Source of the DNA: Shewanella ulleungensis
Lineage (GTDB): Bacteria; Pseudomonadota; Gammaproteobacteria; Enterobacterales; Shewanellaceae
DNA length: 64,000 nucleotides
Assembly: GCF_014648315.1 (NCBI RefSeq)
Contig: NZ_BMQW01000003.1
Coordinates: 124,001-188,000, forward strand
Reading direction: 5' to 3'
Part shown: one piece after another, positions 9,250 through 19,226 of the stretch
Layout: the number at the start of each line of letters is the position of its first letter
Position numbering within the stretch: position 1 is the stretch's first letter
The notes under the pieces: generated by a model
Told to the model about the DNA's origin: nothing
The model's database searches: none
The model's input: only the letters and a program-made list of their open reading frames with translations
Program-made: the position numbers and the translations under genes

Positions 9250-10629
9250 ATGTTGAAAATTTACAATAGTATCAGTCGTGAAAAACAAGAATTTAAACCA
9301 ATAAACCCTGGCAAAATTGGCATGTACGTCTGTGGCGTGACAATTTATGATTTGTGTCATATTGGTCACGGGCGTACTTTTGTTTCGTTTGACATGATCG
9401 TACGCTATTTACGTTACATTGGTTACGAGGTGAATTTTCAACGTAACATTACCGACGTTGATGATAAAATTATTAAACGTGCAGCTGAAAATAATGAATC
9501 TTGTGACGCATTAACTGAACGTTTAACAGTAGAGATGCACCGTGATTTTGATTCGTTAAATATGTTACGTCCAGATTTCGAGCCTCGTGCAACGCTTCAC
9601 ATGGCTGAAATTATTGATATGGTGCAATTGCTTCTCGACCGAGGTCATGCCTATGTTGCCCCAGACGGTGATGTGTTGTTCAGTGTGGCGTCTTACAAAG
9701 ATTATGGCCGCTTATCTGGCCAGAATCTCGACCAATTACAAGCCGGCGCCCGAGTTGAAGTCGACCAAACCAAGCAAAACCCAATGGATTTTGTATTGTG
9801 GAAAATGTCTAAACCTGGTGAACCTACTTGGGAATCTCCGTGGGGAGCAGGGCGTCCTGGCTGGCACATTGAATGTTCTGCCATGAACAGCAAGCATTTA
9901 GGTGTGCATTTTGACATTCACGGTGGTGGAAGCGATTTACAGTTCCCACATCATGAAAATGAAATTGCTCAGTCTTGCTGTGCTCATGATACACCATATG
10001 TTAATTACTGGATGCATTCTGGCATGGTGATGGTCGATCGCGAGAAAATGTCTAAATCGTTAGGTAATTTCTTTACTATTCGCGATGTGCTTGAACATTA
10101 TGATCCTGAAACCGTGCGTTACTTTTTATTGTCAGGTCATTATCGCAGCCAGTTAAATTATTCAGAAGATAATTTAAAACAGGCTCGTGCAGCGTTAGAG
10201 CGTTTATACACAGCGCTTAAAGATTTAGATCTAACCGTTTCTCCAGCGGATGCTGAGCAATATGTGGCTAAATTTAAGCATGCGATGGATGATGACTTTA
10301 ATACTCCTGAAGCGTATTCAGTGTTGTTTGATATGGTACGTGAAATAAACCGTCTTAAAACAACAGACATGGCAGCCGCTTCTGCTCTAGGCGTGAGCCT
10401 TAAGCAGTTAACCGATGTATTAGGTTTGATTAGCCAAACGCCAGAAGCATTTTTTAAAGGTGAGGGGACTGATGATGAAGTGGCAGAGATAGAAGCCCTA
10501 ATCGTTGAGCGTAACCGCGCCAGAACAGAAAAAGACTGGCCTGCAGCTGACGTTGCACGAGATCGTTTAAACGAGCTCGGTGTGATTTTAGAAGATGGTC
10601 CAAGTGGTACGACTTGGCGTAAAAAATAG
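9250..10629 (+). CDS. cysS: Cysteinyl-tRNA synthetase
   Basis: A 459-residue class I aminoacyl-tRNA synthetase (E. coli CysRS 461) that charges tRNA-Cys. The HIGH motif is at residues 37-40 (CHIGHGRT) and the KMSKS motif in [11 protein letters not shown]. Zinc ligands for cysteine recognition are C28, the Cys in WHIECSAM, and the His/Glu of HHENEIAQS. The ATG at 9250 is preferred over the adjacent in-frame TTG at 9247. The tail has the usual E/R-rich anticodon-binding helices. It is divergent from ppiB. Confidence 0.97.
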   Translation: MLKIYNSISREKQEFKPINPGKIGMYVCGVTIYDLCHIGHGRTFVSFDMIVRYLRYIGYEVNFQRNITDVDDKIIKRAAENNESCDALTERLTVEMHRDFDSLNMLRPDFEPRATLHMAEIIDMVQLLLDRGHAYVAPDGDVLFSVASYKDYGRLSGQNLDQLQAGARVEVDQTKQNPMDFVLWKMSKPGEPTWESPWGAGRPGWHIECSAMNSKHLGVHFDIHGGGSDLQFPHHENEIAQSCCAHDTPYVNYWMHSGMVMVDREKMSKSLGNFFTIRDVLEHYDPETVRYFLLSGHYRSQLNYSEDNLKQARAALERLYTALKDLDLTVSPADAEQYVAKFKHAMDDDFNTPEAYSVLFDMVREINRLKTTDMAAASALGVSLKQLTDVLGLISQTPEAFFKGEGTDDEVAEIEALIVERNRARTEKDWPAADVARDRLNELGVILEDGPSGTTWRKK

Positions 10630-10648
10630 TTCTTCAATATATTAAGTA

Positions 10649-10674
10649 AAAAGCCTGCAACTTGCAGGCTTTTT
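10649..10674. terminator. Bidirectional terminator between cysS and folD
   Basis: AAGCCTGCAA pairs with TTGCAGGCTT; A and T runs flank the stem, so it serves both converging genes. Confidence 0.88.
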
Positions 10675-10717
10675 ACTGTTTGATAGTCACTAATGATCAG
10701 CGTATTAACACGATATT

Positions 10718-11572
10718 TTAGCTGTGATATTGCTCGCAAGCATAAAGCGTGTTTTCTAAAAGACTGGCAATGGTCATTGGGCCAACACCGCCAGGAACGG
10801 GAGTAATGAATGCTGCATTTTTAACGGCAATATCAAACTCTACGTCACCGACTAATGAGCCATCTTCTAGACGGTTAATACCAACATCAATAACAATTGC
10901 GCCAGGCTTAATCCATTCTCCTGGAATAAACCCAGGTTTACCGACGGCAACGACTAATAAATCCGCCTGACGAACTTTTTGTTCTAGGTTTTTTGTAAAG
11001 CGGTGACAAGTGGTTGTAGTACAACCGGCTAACAAAAGCTCTAATGTCATAGGACGCCCAACAATATTGGATGCGCCAACAACAGTGGCATCCAGTCCAT
11101 AGGTGTCGATACCCGTCGATTTGATTAACGTCATAATACCCATTGGAGTACACGATCGAAGAACCGGGATCCGCTGTGCTAAACGGCCAACGTTGTAAGG
11201 GTGAAAGCCATCCACGTCTTTATCAGGGCGAATACGCTCAATCACTTTAGAGTCGTCAATATGATCTGGAAGCGGCAGTTGCACTAAAATGCCGTCTATT
11301 TGAGGGTTGTTGTTGCATTGGTCAATTAAGGCTAATAATTCTGCTTCAGAAGTGCTTGTATCAAGATCAAATGATTGTGATTCAAAACCGACTTCCTCAC
11401 AGGCTCTGCGTTTACTTCCCACATATACCTGTGATGCCGCGTCGCTACCCACTAAAATAACTGCCAGTCCAGGAACTCTTTGGCCAGCGTCTTTGCGCGC
11501 GGCGACTTTTTGTTTAAGAGTATTACGGATAGATTGTGCAATGGCTTTACCGTCAATAAGTTGAGCAGTCAT
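10718..11572 (-). CDS. folD: Bifunctional methylenetetrahydrofolate dehydrogenase/cyclohydrolase FolD
   Basis: A 284-residue cytoplasmic enzyme of one-carbon metabolism that interconverts 5,10-methylene-THF and 10-formyl-THF using NADP. Family signatures are visible: the catalytic [22 protein letters not shown] segment (Y..K pair), [26 protein letters not shown], the nucleotide-binding [12 protein letters not shown] and the C-terminal [16 protein letters not shown]. Length matches E. coli (288). Monocistronic, converging on cysS. Confidence 0.97.
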   Translation of the reverse strand: MTAQLIDGKAIAQSIRNTLKQKVAARKDAGQRVPGLAVILVGSDAASQVYVGSKRRACEEVGFESQSFDLDTSTSEAELLALIDQCNNNPQIDGILVQLPLPDHIDDSKVIERIRPDKDVDGFHPYNVGRLAQRIPVLRSCTPMGIMTLIKSTGIDTYGLDATVVGASNIVGRPMTLELLLAGCTTTTCHRFTKNLEQKVRQADLLVVAVGKPGFIPGEWIKPGAIVIDVGINRLEDGSLVGDVEFDIAVKNAAFITPVPGGVGPMTIASLLENTLYACEQYHS

Positions 11573-11760
11573 GGCTGTAGAGTTTCCTTTGAATGGCGCG
11601 GCTTGAGGCTGATGAATAAATCGGGTGTATTCTAACAGGCGATTAAAAGTGTGTCATTTGTAAGACAGGGAAATACAGTGAATAAACTATTCGCGCTATG
11701 ATGCTAATCGCCCTTTTTGCTGTTAAATTCAACATATAGACAATTAGCTCAAAAAAATCG

Positions 11761-11789
11761 TTGACGATAACAAAGTGACTCGTTAAGAT
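11761..11789 (+). promoter_or_regulatory. Putative sigma-70 promoter of the tRNA cluster
   Basis: TTGACG (11761-11766), a 17-base spacer and TAAGAT (11784-11789) are followed by a GC-rich discriminator (GCGCTCC), the arrangement expected of a stringently controlled tRNA promoter. The first tRNA begins about 50 bases further on. Confidence 0.6.
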
Positions 11790-11847
11790 GCGCTCCGTTC
11801 TCAAGACAACATGGTTACACTGCATGTGTTGAAGAACACAGTAAACT

Positions 11848-11924
11848 CGGTGATTAGCGCAGCCCGGTAGCGCATCTCGTTTGGGACGAGAGGGTCAGAG
11901 GTTCGAATCCTCTATCACCGACCA
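11848..11924 (+). tRNA. tRNA-Pro (anticodon TGG)
   Basis: A 77-base cloverleaf with acceptor CGGTGAT / ATCACCG, anticodon loop TTTGGGA within a TCTCG/CGAGA stem, T loop GTTCGAATC and an encoded CCA end. The anticodon TGG reads proline codons. Confidence 0.95.
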
Positions 11925-12018
11925 AATTCAATTATTTGTTTATGTGTTAACTAAACAAATAATCAAACAAGTGTTAAGCTTGTTTAGCCAGACAGGATAC
12001 AGCAAATTGCTGTGCCAT

Positions 12019-12095
12019 GCGCCCGTAGCTCAGTTGGATAGAGCACCCGCCTTCTAAGCGGGTGGTCGCAGGTTCGAGCCCTGCCGGGCGTACCA
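12019..12095 (+). tRNA. tRNA-Arg (anticodon TCT)
   Basis: A 77-base cloverleaf with acceptor GCGCCCG pairing CGGGCGT, anticodon loop CTTCTAA inside CCCGC/GCGGG, T loop GTTCGAGCC and an encoded CCA. TCT reads AGA/AGG arginine codons. Confidence 0.95.
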
Positions 12096-12102
12096 TTTCA
12101 GT

Positions 12103-12179
12103 GGTGATTGTAGCTCAGTTGGTAGAGTCCCGGATTGTGATTCCGGTTGTCGTGGGTTCGAGCCCCATCAGTCACCCCA
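12103..12179 (+). tRNA. tRNA-His (anticodon GTG)
   Basis: Acceptor GTGATTG pairs CAGTCAC; the encoded G at 12103 is the extra G-1 that pairs with discriminator C, a hallmark of tRNA-His. Anticodon loop TTGTGAT sits within CCGGA/TCCGG; CCA is encoded. Only seven bases separate it from tRNA-Arg, so all three are one transcript. Confidence 0.95.
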
Positions 12180-12565
12180 TTTTTCTTTGTTTGATTCAAA
12201 TAGATGTGTAGTAAAAAACTTAACATCTAGTTTGATACCCTATAAAACCGTTCTGCCAAATCATTCCTTAGCAATACAATAAAATCAATTCGCACATTAA
12301 ACGTGCAAACACGTCAAAAATGGCTCAAAGTCAGCCCTTTTATCGCGTAAATCGACCTTTTCAGGCTCGACTATGCTAAAAACGGTGGCTATAATGTCGC
12401 GTCTTGATAAATATCAAAAATAAGCTACCTGAACCAACAGCGTCTTCAGCATCATAATATCGCTGTGCTGGAGGCCTTAGCTAAACACACGGTCAAGAAA
12501 CGAATATCGAATAGTTGAGTTGTCGACTATTAAAAAGAACGTTAGACATATTTCGAGGTAAAACA
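12180..12565. other. Gene-free 386-bp region between the tRNAs and tig
   Basis: Holds the end of the tRNA transcript and the tig promoter and long leader. Apart from the promoter listed separately, I see no open reading frame with family resemblance and no strong terminator hairpin after the tRNA-His. Confidence 0.5.
12367..12395 (+). promoter_or_regulatory. tig: Putative tig promoter
   Basis: TCGACT (12367-12372) and a perfect TATAAT (12390-12395) with a 17-base spacer. It would give a leader of roughly 165 bases before the tig ATG. Confidence 0.4.
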
Positions 12566-13870
12566 ATGCAAGTTTCTGTTGAAACAACTCAAGGCCTAGA
12601 GCGTCGCCTAACTATTTCTGTACCTGCTGAGCAAATCGAGAAATTGGTTAAAGACAATGTACTTCGCGAAGCAAAGCGTGCACGTCTTCCTGGTTTCCGT
12701 CCTGGTAAAGTACCAGTCACAGAAATCAACAAGCGTTATGGTAAAGCTATTCGCCAAGACATCACTGGTGAAGTGATGCAACGTAACTTTATTGAAGCAA
12801 TCGTAGCTGAAAAATTAAACCCAGCAGGCGCGCCAGTATTCACTCCTGGTACGACTGAAGGTGACACTTTCCAGTTTGTTGCTACATTTGAAATTTACCC
12901 AGAAGTTGCATTAACCGGTTTAGACACGATTGCCGTTGAACAGCCTAAAGCTGAAGTAAACGATGCAGACGTTGACACAATGATCGAAACACTACGTAAA
13001 CAACATGCAACTTATGCTGCTGTTGAGCGTGAAGCTGCAGATGGCGACAAAGTTAAAATGAACTTTGTTGGTTCTATCGACGGTGAAGAATTTGAAGGCG
13101 GAAAAGCTGACGATTTCGAACTGCAAATCGGTTCAAACCGTATGATCCCAGGTTTTGAAACTGGTGTTGTTGGCCATAAAGCTGGTGACGAATTTGAAAT
13201 CGAAGTGTCTTTCCCTGAAGACTACCACGCTGAAAACTTAAAAGGTAAAGCGGCTAAATTCGCAATTACTTTAACTGAAGTTCAAGGCGCAAGCTTACCA
13301 GAAGTGAATGATGAATTTGCTTCATTATTTGGTATTGCTGATGGTGGTTTAGAAGCGCTTAAAGCTGAAATCCGTAAAAACATGACTCGTGAGCTAGAGC
13401 AAGCGCTTAAAGCTAACGTTAAAGAGCAAGTGATCACTGGTTTATTAGCGGCTAACGAAATCGTTATCCCTAAAGCATTAGTTGACGGCGAAGTTAACGT
13501 ATTGCGTCAGCAAGCTATGCAACGTTTTGGTGGCCAAACTGAAAATATGCCTGAGCTTCCAGCTGAATTGTTCACTGAGCAAGCAGAGCGTCGTGTGAAG
13601 ATTGGTTTGCTTTTAGGCGAAGTAATCAAAACAAACGAGCTAAAAGCTGAAGATGATCGCGTTAATGCATTGATCGAATCTATGGCTTCTGCGTATGAAG
13701 ATCCATCTGAAGTTGTAGCTTACTACAACTCAAACAAAGAACTCATGCAAAACATGCGCAACGTAGCGCTTGAAGAGCAAGCTGTTGAAGCCCTACTAAA
13801 ATCGGCTAAAGTGACAACTAAAGACGTCGCTTTTGAAGAATTTATGAACAAGGCTACAGGCAAAGCGTAA
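12566..13870 (+). CDS. tig: Trigger factor, ribosome-associated chaperone
   Basis: A 434-residue (E. coli 432) chaperone and prolyl isomerase that binds nascent chains at the ribosome exit tunnel. The N-terminal ribosome-binding domain shows the GFRPGKVP signature (E. coli GFRKGKVP), followed by the FKBP-like domain ([18 protein letters not shown] to the [10 protein letters not shown] strand) and a helical C-terminal substrate cradle. The ATG at 12566 follows a CGAGGTAAAACA ribosome binding region; upstream in-frame codons are unconserved. It is followed by clpP and clpX as in E. coli, separated from clpP by a strong hairpin. Confidence 0.97.
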   Translation: MQVSVETTQGLERRLTISVPAEQIEKLVKDNVLREAKRARLPGFRPGKVPVTEINKRYGKAIRQDITGEVMQRNFIEAIVAEKLNPAGAPVFTPGTTEGDTFQFVATFEIYPEVALTGLDTIAVEQPKAEVNDADVDTMIETLRKQHATYAAVEREAADGDKVKMNFVGSIDGEEFEGGKADDFELQIGSNRMIPGFETGVVGHKAGDEFEIEVSFPEDYHAENLKGKAAKFAITLTEVQGASLPEVNDEFASLFGIADGGLEALKAEIRKNMTRELEQALKANVKEQVITGLLAANEIVIPKALVDGEVNVLRQQAMQRFGGQTENMPELPAELFTEQAERRVKIGLLLGEVIKTNELKAEDDRVNALIESMASAYEDPSEVVAYYNSNKELMQNMRNVALEEQAVEALLKSAKVTTKDVAFEEFMNKATGKA

Positions 13871-13905
13871 GCTAAGCTTGACTTAACAAGGCGTTCGCCA
13901 TTTAT

Positions 13906-13950
13906 AATGGCTCGTATGAGGTTCCTCATGCGGGCCATTTTTATTTTTTA
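13906..13950 (+). terminator. Strong hairpin terminator between tig and clpP
   Basis: A 15-bp stem with two G-T pairs (AATGGCTCGTATGAG against CTCATGCGGGCCATT), a GTTC loop and a T-rich tail lie just before the clpP ribosome binding site. It may act as an attenuator rather than a full stop. Confidence 0.8.
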
Positions 13951-13962
13951 GGGAAATGAATA

Positions 13963-14574
13963 ATGCATAAAGCACCAGAATCAGTACTCAATGCGCTTGT
14001 ACCTATGGTTGTTGAACAAACAGCTAAAGGCGAACGTTCTTACGATATTTACTCTCGTCTATTAAAAGAGCGTGTTATTTTTTTAGTTGGCCAAGTTGAA
14101 GAACATATGGCTAACCTCATTGTTGCTCAGTTATTATTCCTTGAGTCAGAAAGCCCAGATAAAGACATCTACCTTTATATTAACTCTCCTGGTGGTTCTG
14201 TCACTGCGGGTATGGCTATTTATGACACCATGCAATTTATCAAGCCTAACGTAAGTACAGTATGTATGGGCCAAGCAGCAAGTATGGGCGCATTTTTACT
14301 TGCTGGCGGTGCTAAGGGTAAACGTCACTGTTTACCTAACTCTCGCGTGATGATCCATCAGCCATTGGGCGGTTTCCAAGGTCAAGCGTCAGATATTGCT
14401 ATCCACGCTCAAGAAATTCTCGGTATTAAGAATAAATTAAACCAAATGCTAGCCGATCACACAGGTCAACCACTAGAAGTGGTAGAACGTGACACAGACC
14501 GTGACAACTTTATGAGTGCAACTCAAGCGGTTGAATACGGTATAGTGGATTCGCTTTTAACCACACGCGGTTAA
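13963..14574 (+). CDS. clpP: ATP-dependent Clp protease proteolytic subunit ClpP
   Basis: A 203-residue serine protease that forms the double-ring proteolytic chamber working with ClpX and ClpA. Catalytic Ser107 lies in [11 protein letters not shown], His132 in MIHQPLGG, and the Asp in the DRDNFMSA segment. [12 protein letters not shown] is the oxyanion-side strand. Length fits E. coli (207). The ATG at 13963 follows a GGGAA ribosome binding site. clpX follows after 132 bases, the usual pairing. Confidence 0.97.
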   Translation: MHKAPESVLNALVPMVVEQTAKGERSYDIYSRLLKERVIFLVGQVEEHMANLIVAQLLFLESESPDKDIYLYINSPGGSVTAGMAIYDTMQFIKPNVSTVCMGQAASMGAFLLAGGAKGKRHCLPNSRVMIHQPLGGFQGQASDIAIHAQEILGIKNKLNQMLADHTGQPLEVVERDTDRDNFMSATQAVEYGIVDSLLTTRG

Positions 14575-14706
14575 TTCAGGCTGATTTTTTGCTGCGACTG
14601 GGTTATTCTTCATCCTAGTTAACGAATAATCCAGATATGCAGACGGTAAACATATCGACAAGCAGAGCTCAGATGTAACGTCTAGGCTGTAAGCAGAGGT
14701 AGAATA

Positions 14707-15987
14707 ATGGGCGATAACAAAAATAACGGTGACAGTGGCAAACTGCTGTACTGCTCTTTTTGCGGAAAAAGCCAACATGAAGTCAGAAAGCTAATTGCTG
14801 GCCCATCGGTTTATGTGTGTGACGAATGTGTGGATTTGTGCAATGACATCATCCGTGAAGAAATTAAAGAGATTTCTCCTAAGCGCGATGAAGACAAATT
14901 ACCTACGCCACATGAGTTACGCGAGCATCTTGATGACTATGTTATCGGTCAAGATAAAGCAAAAAAAGTGTTGGCTGTTGCGGTTTATAACCACTACAAG
15001 CGGTTACGTAATGGTTCCGTTAAAGGTGGTATTGAACTGGGTAAAAGTAACATTTTGCTCATTGGTCCTACAGGTAGCGGTAAAACATTATTAGCAGAAA
15101 CACTTGCTCGTTCACTTAATGTACCTTTTGCAATGGCTGATGCAACGACGCTAACTGAAGCGGGTTATGTGGGTGAAGATGTAGAAAACATCATTCAGAA
15201 ATTACTACAAAAGTGCGACTATGACGTTGAAAAAGCTGAGCGTGGCATTGTCTATATAGATGAAATCGACAAAATTAGTCGTAAGTCTGACAACCCATCA
15301 ATCACTCGTGACGTATCGGGTGAGGGTGTACAGCAAGCATTGCTTAAGCTAATTGAAGGTACCGTGGCTTCTGTTCCGCCACAAGGCGGCCGTAAACACC
15401 CGCAACAAGAGTTTTTGCAGGTAGATACTTCTAAGATCTTATTTATCTGTGGTGGTGCTTTTGCTGGACTTGAAAAAGTGATCGAGCAACGTGCACATAC
15501 TGGTACAGGCATAGGTTTTGGTGCTGAAGTGAAAGGTGAAGCCGACAAAGCGACTATTTCACAAATTTTAGGTCAAGTTGAACCTGGTGATTTAGTTAAA
15601 TTCGGTTTAATTCCTGAATTTATTGGTCGTTTACCCGTCGTTGCAACACTAACAGAGTTAGATGAAGCTGCACTAGTACAGATTTTATCTGAGCCTAAAA
15701 ACGCATTGACCAAGCAATATGGTGCTTTATTTGAGATGGAAAACGTGGAACTAGAATTCCGCGAAGATGCATTGCAAGCCATTGCTCATAAAGCCATGTC
15801 GCGTAAAACCGGTGCCCGTGGATTACGTTCAATTGTTGAAAGCATCTTGCTAGACACTATGTACGATATTCCATCAACGGAAGGCGTAATTAAAGCTGTG
15901 ATTGATGAGTCTGTGGTTAAAGGCGAGTCAGCACCTATCTTAATTTACGAAAATACCGACACTCAGGCAGCTTCTGGAGAACAATAA
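14707..15987 (+). CDS. clpX: ATP-dependent Clp protease ATPase subunit ClpX
   Basis: A 426-residue AAA+ unfoldase (E. coli 424). The N-terminal zinc domain has C16, C19, C38 and C41 in the YCSFCGK and VCDECVDLC segments. Walker A is GPTGSGKT, Walker B VYIDEIDK; the pore loop GYVG, the RKH substrate loop and the ClpP-docking IGF loop ([10 protein letters not shown]) are all present. The arginine-finger sensor [10 protein letters not shown] is near the C-terminus. It feeds ClpP, encoded just upstream. Confidence 0.98.
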   Translation: MGDNKNNGDSGKLLYCSFCGKSQHEVRKLIAGPSVYVCDECVDLCNDIIREEIKEISPKRDEDKLPTPHELREHLDDYVIGQDKAKKVLAVAVYNHYKRLRNGSVKGGIELGKSNILLIGPTGSGKTLLAETLARSLNVPFAMADATTLTEAGYVGEDVENIIQKLLQKCDYDVEKAERGIVYIDEIDKISRKSDNPSITRDVSGEGVQQALLKLIEGTVASVPPQGGRKHPQQEFLQVDTSKILFICGGAFAGLEKVIEQRAHTGTGIGFGAEVKGEADKATISQILGQVEPGDLVKFGLIPEFIGRLPVVATLTELDEAALVQILSEPKNALTKQYGALFEMENVELEFREDALQAIAHKAMSRKTGARGLRSIVESILLDTMYDIPSTEGVIKAVIDESVVKGESAPILIYENTDTQAASGEQ

Positions 15988-16016
15988 TTGTTCTAAAAGC
16001 TAATAAACTGAAAAAT

Positions 16017-16041
16017 AAGGAGTCCATTGGGCTCCTTTTTT
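16017..16041 (+). terminator. Intrinsic terminator after clpX
   Basis: AAGGAG and CTCCTT arms with an inner CC/GG pair, followed by a T run, separate clpX from lon. Confidence 0.8.
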
Positions 16042-16052
16042 CGTATTGGCCA

Positions 16053-16079
16053 TTGAAACTGACAACATCACCCCAATAT
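16053..16079 (+). promoter_or_regulatory. lon: Putative sigma-32 heat-shock promoter of lon
   Basis: TTGAAA (16053-16058), a 12-base spacer and CCCCAATAT (16071-16079) fit the heat-shock consensus CTTGAAA-N11-16-CCCCATNT well. It lies about 40 bases before the lon ATG and just after the clpX terminator. Confidence 0.65.
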
Positions 16080-16118
16080 ACTCAGTATTAAGTCTATTTC
16101 ATTAAACGGAATCGAGCC

Positions 16119-18470
16119 ATGACCCAAGAGCGTGAAGCGCATATCGAACTCCCCGTATTACCACTGCGAGATGTGGTGGTTTATCCGCATATGGTAATTC
16201 CGCTATTCGTAGGACGGGAAAAATCCATTCGTTGCCTAGAATCGGCAATGGAACAAGACAAACAAATTTTACTTGTCGCTCAGCGTGATGCTGATCTTGA
16301 CGAACCGACTAAAGACGATATTTTTGATATTGGTACTGTAGCCTCTATTTTGCAGCTGCTTAAACTTCCTGACGGCACCGTAAAAGTGCTTGTTGAGGGT
16401 GGCCAGCGCGCAAAAATTACTCGCTACACTCAAGAAGAAGAGTTCTTTGCAGCCACTGCCGAATACCTTGAATCGCAAGAATTAAGCGACAAGGAAGAAG
16501 AAGTATTGGTTCGAAGTGCTATTGGTCAGTTTGAAGGTTACATCAAGTTAAATAAAAAAATCCCACCTGAAGTATTAACTTCATTGTCGGGTATTGATGA
16601 AGCCGCGCGTTTAGCCGATACCATGGCAGCGCATATGCCGTTAAAGCTTGAAGACAAGCAATCGGTATTAGAAATGATCAACGTCGGCGAACGTCTTGAA
16701 TATTTAATGGCGATGATGGAATCGGAGATCGACTTGTTACAAGTTGAGAAACGTATTCGTACTCGTGTTAAAAAACAAATGGAAAAAAGTCAGCGCGAAT
16801 ACTATTTGAACGAGCAAATGAAAGCTATTCAAAAAGAATTAGGTGACATTGACGAAAGCCACGACGAATTTGAAGTACTCGCGCGTAAAATTGAAGAAGC
16901 GGGCATGCCTGCGGATGCAAAAGAAAAGGCCAGTGCAGAATTAAACAAACTTAAAATGATGTCACCGATGTCAGCAGAAGCCACAGTTGTTCGTAGCTAT
17001 GTTGATTGGATGACGTCTGTGCCTTGGAAACAACGCTCTAAAATTAAGCGTGATTTAGCCAAAGCACAAGAAGTGCTCGACATGGATCACCATGGCCTTG
17101 AAAAAGTGAAAGAGCGTATTCTTGAGTATCTAGCGGTGCAAAGCCGCGTTAAACAACTTAAAGGCCCAATCTTGTGCCTGGTCGGGCCTCCAGGTGTTGG
17201 TAAAACCTCACTGGGTCAATCAATTGCAAAAGCAACTGGTCGTAAGTATGTGCGCGTAGCATTAGGTGGCGTGCGTGACGAAGCAGAGATTCGTGGCCAT
17301 CGCCGTACTTATATTGGTTCAATGCCAGGTAAAGTCATTCAAAAAATGGCTAAAGTGGGCGTAAAAAACCCATTATTCTTACTCGATGAAATCGATAAGA
17401 TGAGCTCTGACATGCGTGGCGATCCGTCATCTGCATTATTAGAAGTGCTCGATCCTGAACAAAACGCGACCTTTAACGACCACTATCTTGAAGTTGATTA
17501 TGACTTGTCAGATGTCATGTTCGTGGCAACATCTAACTCAATGGATATCCCAGGTCCATTACTTGACCGTATGGAAGTGATTCGTTTAGCGGGTTATACC
17601 GAAGATGAAAAGCTTAACATTGCTAAGCAACATTTGTTGCCAAAGCAAGTTGAGCGTAATGGTCTAAAAGCTAAAGAAATCAAGGTTGATGACAGTGCTA
17701 TTTTAGGCATCATTCGTTACTACACTCGTGAAGCTGGCGTACGTTCACTTGAGCGCGAATTATCAAAAATATGCCGTAAAGTTGTTAAACAAATCTTGTT
17801 AGACAAAACTGTCAAAGTGGTTGAAGTTAATCAAGATAACCTTAAATCATTCTTAGGTGTGCAGCGTTTTGATTTTGGTAAAGCAGAGTCGAGTAACCAA
17901 ATTGGCCAGGTAACCGGCCTAGCTTGGACTCAGGTTGGCGGTGATTTATTAACAATCGAAGCCACCTCGGTAGCGGGTAAAGGCAAGTTAACTTATACCG
18001 GTTCACTCGGTGATGTCATGAAAGAGTCGATTCAAGCGGCGATGACAGTAGTACGTGCTCGTGCTGAAAACCTCGGTATTAATGGCGACTTTTATGAAAA
18101 ACGTGATATTCATGTGCACGTCCCTGAAGGTGCAACACCAAAAGACGGTCCTTCAGCCGGTGCTGCAATGTGTACTGCTTTAGTGTCTAGCTTAACCGGT
18201 AACCCAGTGCGTAGTGATGTTGCTATGACAGGTGAAATCACCTTGCGTGGTGAAGTGTTACCGATTGGTGGATTAAAAGAGAAGTTACTTGCTGCACATC
18301 GCGGTGGGATTAAACACGTGTTGATCCCTAAAGAAAATGAGCGCGATTTGGAAGAAATTCCAGCAAATGTGATTGCTGATTTAATCATTCATCCTGTGCG
18401 TTGGGTTGACGAAGTTTTAAAATTGGCGCTTGAGCGACCAGTTGAAGGCTTTGAAGTGGTTAAAAAATAG
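16119..18470 (+). CDS. lon: ATP-dependent protease Lon
   Basis: A 783-residue cytoplasmic AAA+ serine protease (E. coli 784) that degrades misfolded and regulatory proteins. The N-terminal LON substrate domain ([16 protein letters not shown]) is followed by a coiled-coil, Walker [10 protein letters not shown] (356-364), Walker [10 protein letters not shown], and a C-terminal protease domain with Ser679 in KDGPSAG and Lys722 in GGLKEKLL, the same residue numbers as in E. coli. A heat-shock type promoter is visible upstream. Confidence 0.98.
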   Translation: MTQEREAHIELPVLPLRDVVVYPHMVIPLFVGREKSIRCLESAMEQDKQILLVAQRDADLDEPTKDDIFDIGTVASILQLLKLPDGTVKVLVEGGQRAKITRYTQEEEFFAATAEYLESQELSDKEEEVLVRSAIGQFEGYIKLNKKIPPEVLTSLSGIDEAARLADTMAAHMPLKLEDKQSVLEMINVGERLEYLMAMMESEIDLLQVEKRIRTRVKKQMEKSQREYYLNEQMKAIQKELGDIDESHDEFEVLARKIEEAGMPADAKEKASAELNKLKMMSPMSAEATVVRSYVDWMTSVPWKQRSKIKRDLAKAQEVLDMDHHGLEKVKERILEYLAVQSRVKQLKGPILCLVGPPGVGKTSLGQSIAKATGRKYVRVALGGVRDEAEIRGHRRTYIGSMPGKVIQKMAKVGVKNPLFLLDEIDKMSSDMRGDPSSALLEVLDPEQNATFNDHYLEVDYDLSDVMFVATSNSMDIPGPLLDRMEVIRLAGYTEDEKLNIAKQHLLPKQVERNGLKAKEIKVDDSAILGIIRYYTREAGVRSLERELSKICRKVVKQILLDKTVKVVEVNQDNLKSFLGVQRFDFGKAESSNQIGQVTGLAWTQVGGDLLTIEATSVAGKGKLTYTGSLGDVMKESIQAAMTVVRARAENLGINGDFYEKRDIHVHVPEGATPKDGPSAGAAMCTALVSSLTGNPVRSDVAMTGEITLRGEVLPIGGLKEKLLAAHRGGIKHVLIPKENERDLEEIPANVIADLIIHPVRWVDEVLKLALERPVEGFEVVKK

Positions 18471-18561
18471 CTTATCAGTTAAAAAATTGCTGTAGAGCAT
18501 GAAAAAAGTGAAAAAAGGGGCTTAACAAAACGCTGACCTGTGGTAGCCTAGGTCTGTGGAG

Positions 18562-18595
18562 AGTCAGACGCACCAAGCCCTTGGGGCATCTGACT
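18562..18595. repeat. 16-bp near-perfect hairpin between lon and hupB
   Basis: The left arm 18562-18577 (AGTCAGACGCACCAAG) and the right arm 18580-18595 (ends GGGCATCTGACT) pair with two mismatches. The T-rich stretch comes only about 20 bases later, so it is not a typical terminator. See findings. Confidence 0.65.
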
Positions 18596-18634
18596 TTGAG
18601 CTGTATCCAATTTTATTTTTTTGGTTTTCATACT

Positions 18635-18657
18635 AAGTTTGATGTGTTATCAAACTT
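18635..18657. promoter_or_regulatory. Palindrome upstream of hupB
   Basis: AAGTTTGAT and ATCAAACTT are perfect reverse complements around GTGTT. The core resembles an FNR half-site pair (TTGAT..ATCAA) but with a five-base instead of four-base centre. It lies about 77 bases before the hupB ATG. Confidence 0.45.
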
Positions 18658-18733
18658 ATTACAATAAAGCCTCCGCAGACCGCTCTAAACACGGATTTGG
18701 TTGCGGCGCGACAATAACATTCAAGGGGATGAC

Positions 18734-19006
18734 ATGAACAAATCTGAACTAATCGAGAAAATCGCATCTGGTGCTGATATTTCTAAAGCTGCTGCTGGCC
18801 GCGCACTAGACTCATTTATCGCTGCGGTAACTGAAGGTCTTAAAGAAGGCGATAAGATTTCTCTAGTTGGTTTTGGTACATTTGAAGTACGTCAACGTGC
18901 TGAACGTACTGGCCGTAACCCACAAACGGGTAAAGAAATTAAAATTGCTGCTGCGAACATTCCTGCGTTCAAAGCTGGCAAAGCGCTAAAAGACGCTGTT
19001 AACTAA
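18734..19006 (+). CDS. hupB: DNA-binding protein HU-beta
   Basis: A 90-residue nucleoid protein of full family length. It has the HU fold: two N-terminal helices ([20 protein letters not shown]), the [12 protein letters not shown] turn, the DNA-binding arm with RNPQTGKEI around residues 61-69, and the [14 protein letters not shown] tail. It bends and constrains DNA. The ATG at 18734 follows AAGGGG; upstream in-frame codons are unconserved. Gene order lon-hupB-ppiD is the same as in E. coli. Confidence 0.97.
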   Translation: MNKSELIEKIASGADISKAAAGRALDSFIAAVTEGLKEGDKISLVGFGTFEVRQRAERTGRNPQTGKEIKIAAANIPAFKAGKALKDAVN

Positions 19007-19045
19007 ATCGTTAGCAACGTAGCCTTTGTAAGGCATTCGTAATAC

Positions 19046-19071
19046 AAGCACTGCTTAGGCGGTGCTTTTTA
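19046..19071 (+). terminator. Intrinsic terminator after hupB
   Basis: AAGCAC and GTGCTT arms around a 10-base interior, followed by T4-5, lie 40 bases after the hupB stop. Confidence 0.7.
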
Positions 19072-19109
19072 CGAAAAGCAATATCGTTATGTATAGCATA
19101 ATGAATATT

Positions 19110-19197
19110 GGGAGTATTGGGTCATACCCGTGGTAGCGTCTGATAACTCCATATAATTTACATTAAGGCGCATCCACAAGGTGATGCGCCTTTTTAT
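19110..19197 (+). ncRNA. Possible small structured RNA between hupB and ppiD
   Basis: Between two terminators lies a segment with an outer GGAGT (19111-19115) / ACTCC (19146-19150) pair and an inner GGGT-cat-ACCC hairpin, ending in a strong terminator at 19165-19197. No good promoter was seen, so this is a speculative small RNA; it could equally be leftover leader sequence. Confidence 0.25.
19165..19197 (+). terminator. Second intrinsic terminator upstream of ppiD
   Basis: AAGGCGCATC pairs with GATGCGCCTT, followed by T5. It lies only 30 bases before the ppiD start, after the hupB terminator. Confidence 0.85.
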
Positions 19198-19226
19198 TTT
19201 ATTAATCGCAACAAGCGAGAATTCAG

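Noticed and set aside
11643..11825. A minus-strand 60-residue open frame before the tRNAs
   Set aside because: It covers the tRNA promoter on the other strand, has no recognisable family or clear ribosome binding site, and is short enough to be chance.
13871..13910. A TTGACT...TATAAT promoter for clpP
   Set aside because: The spacer is 19 bases and the -10 overlaps the base of the strong tig/clpP hairpin, so the call is not supported.
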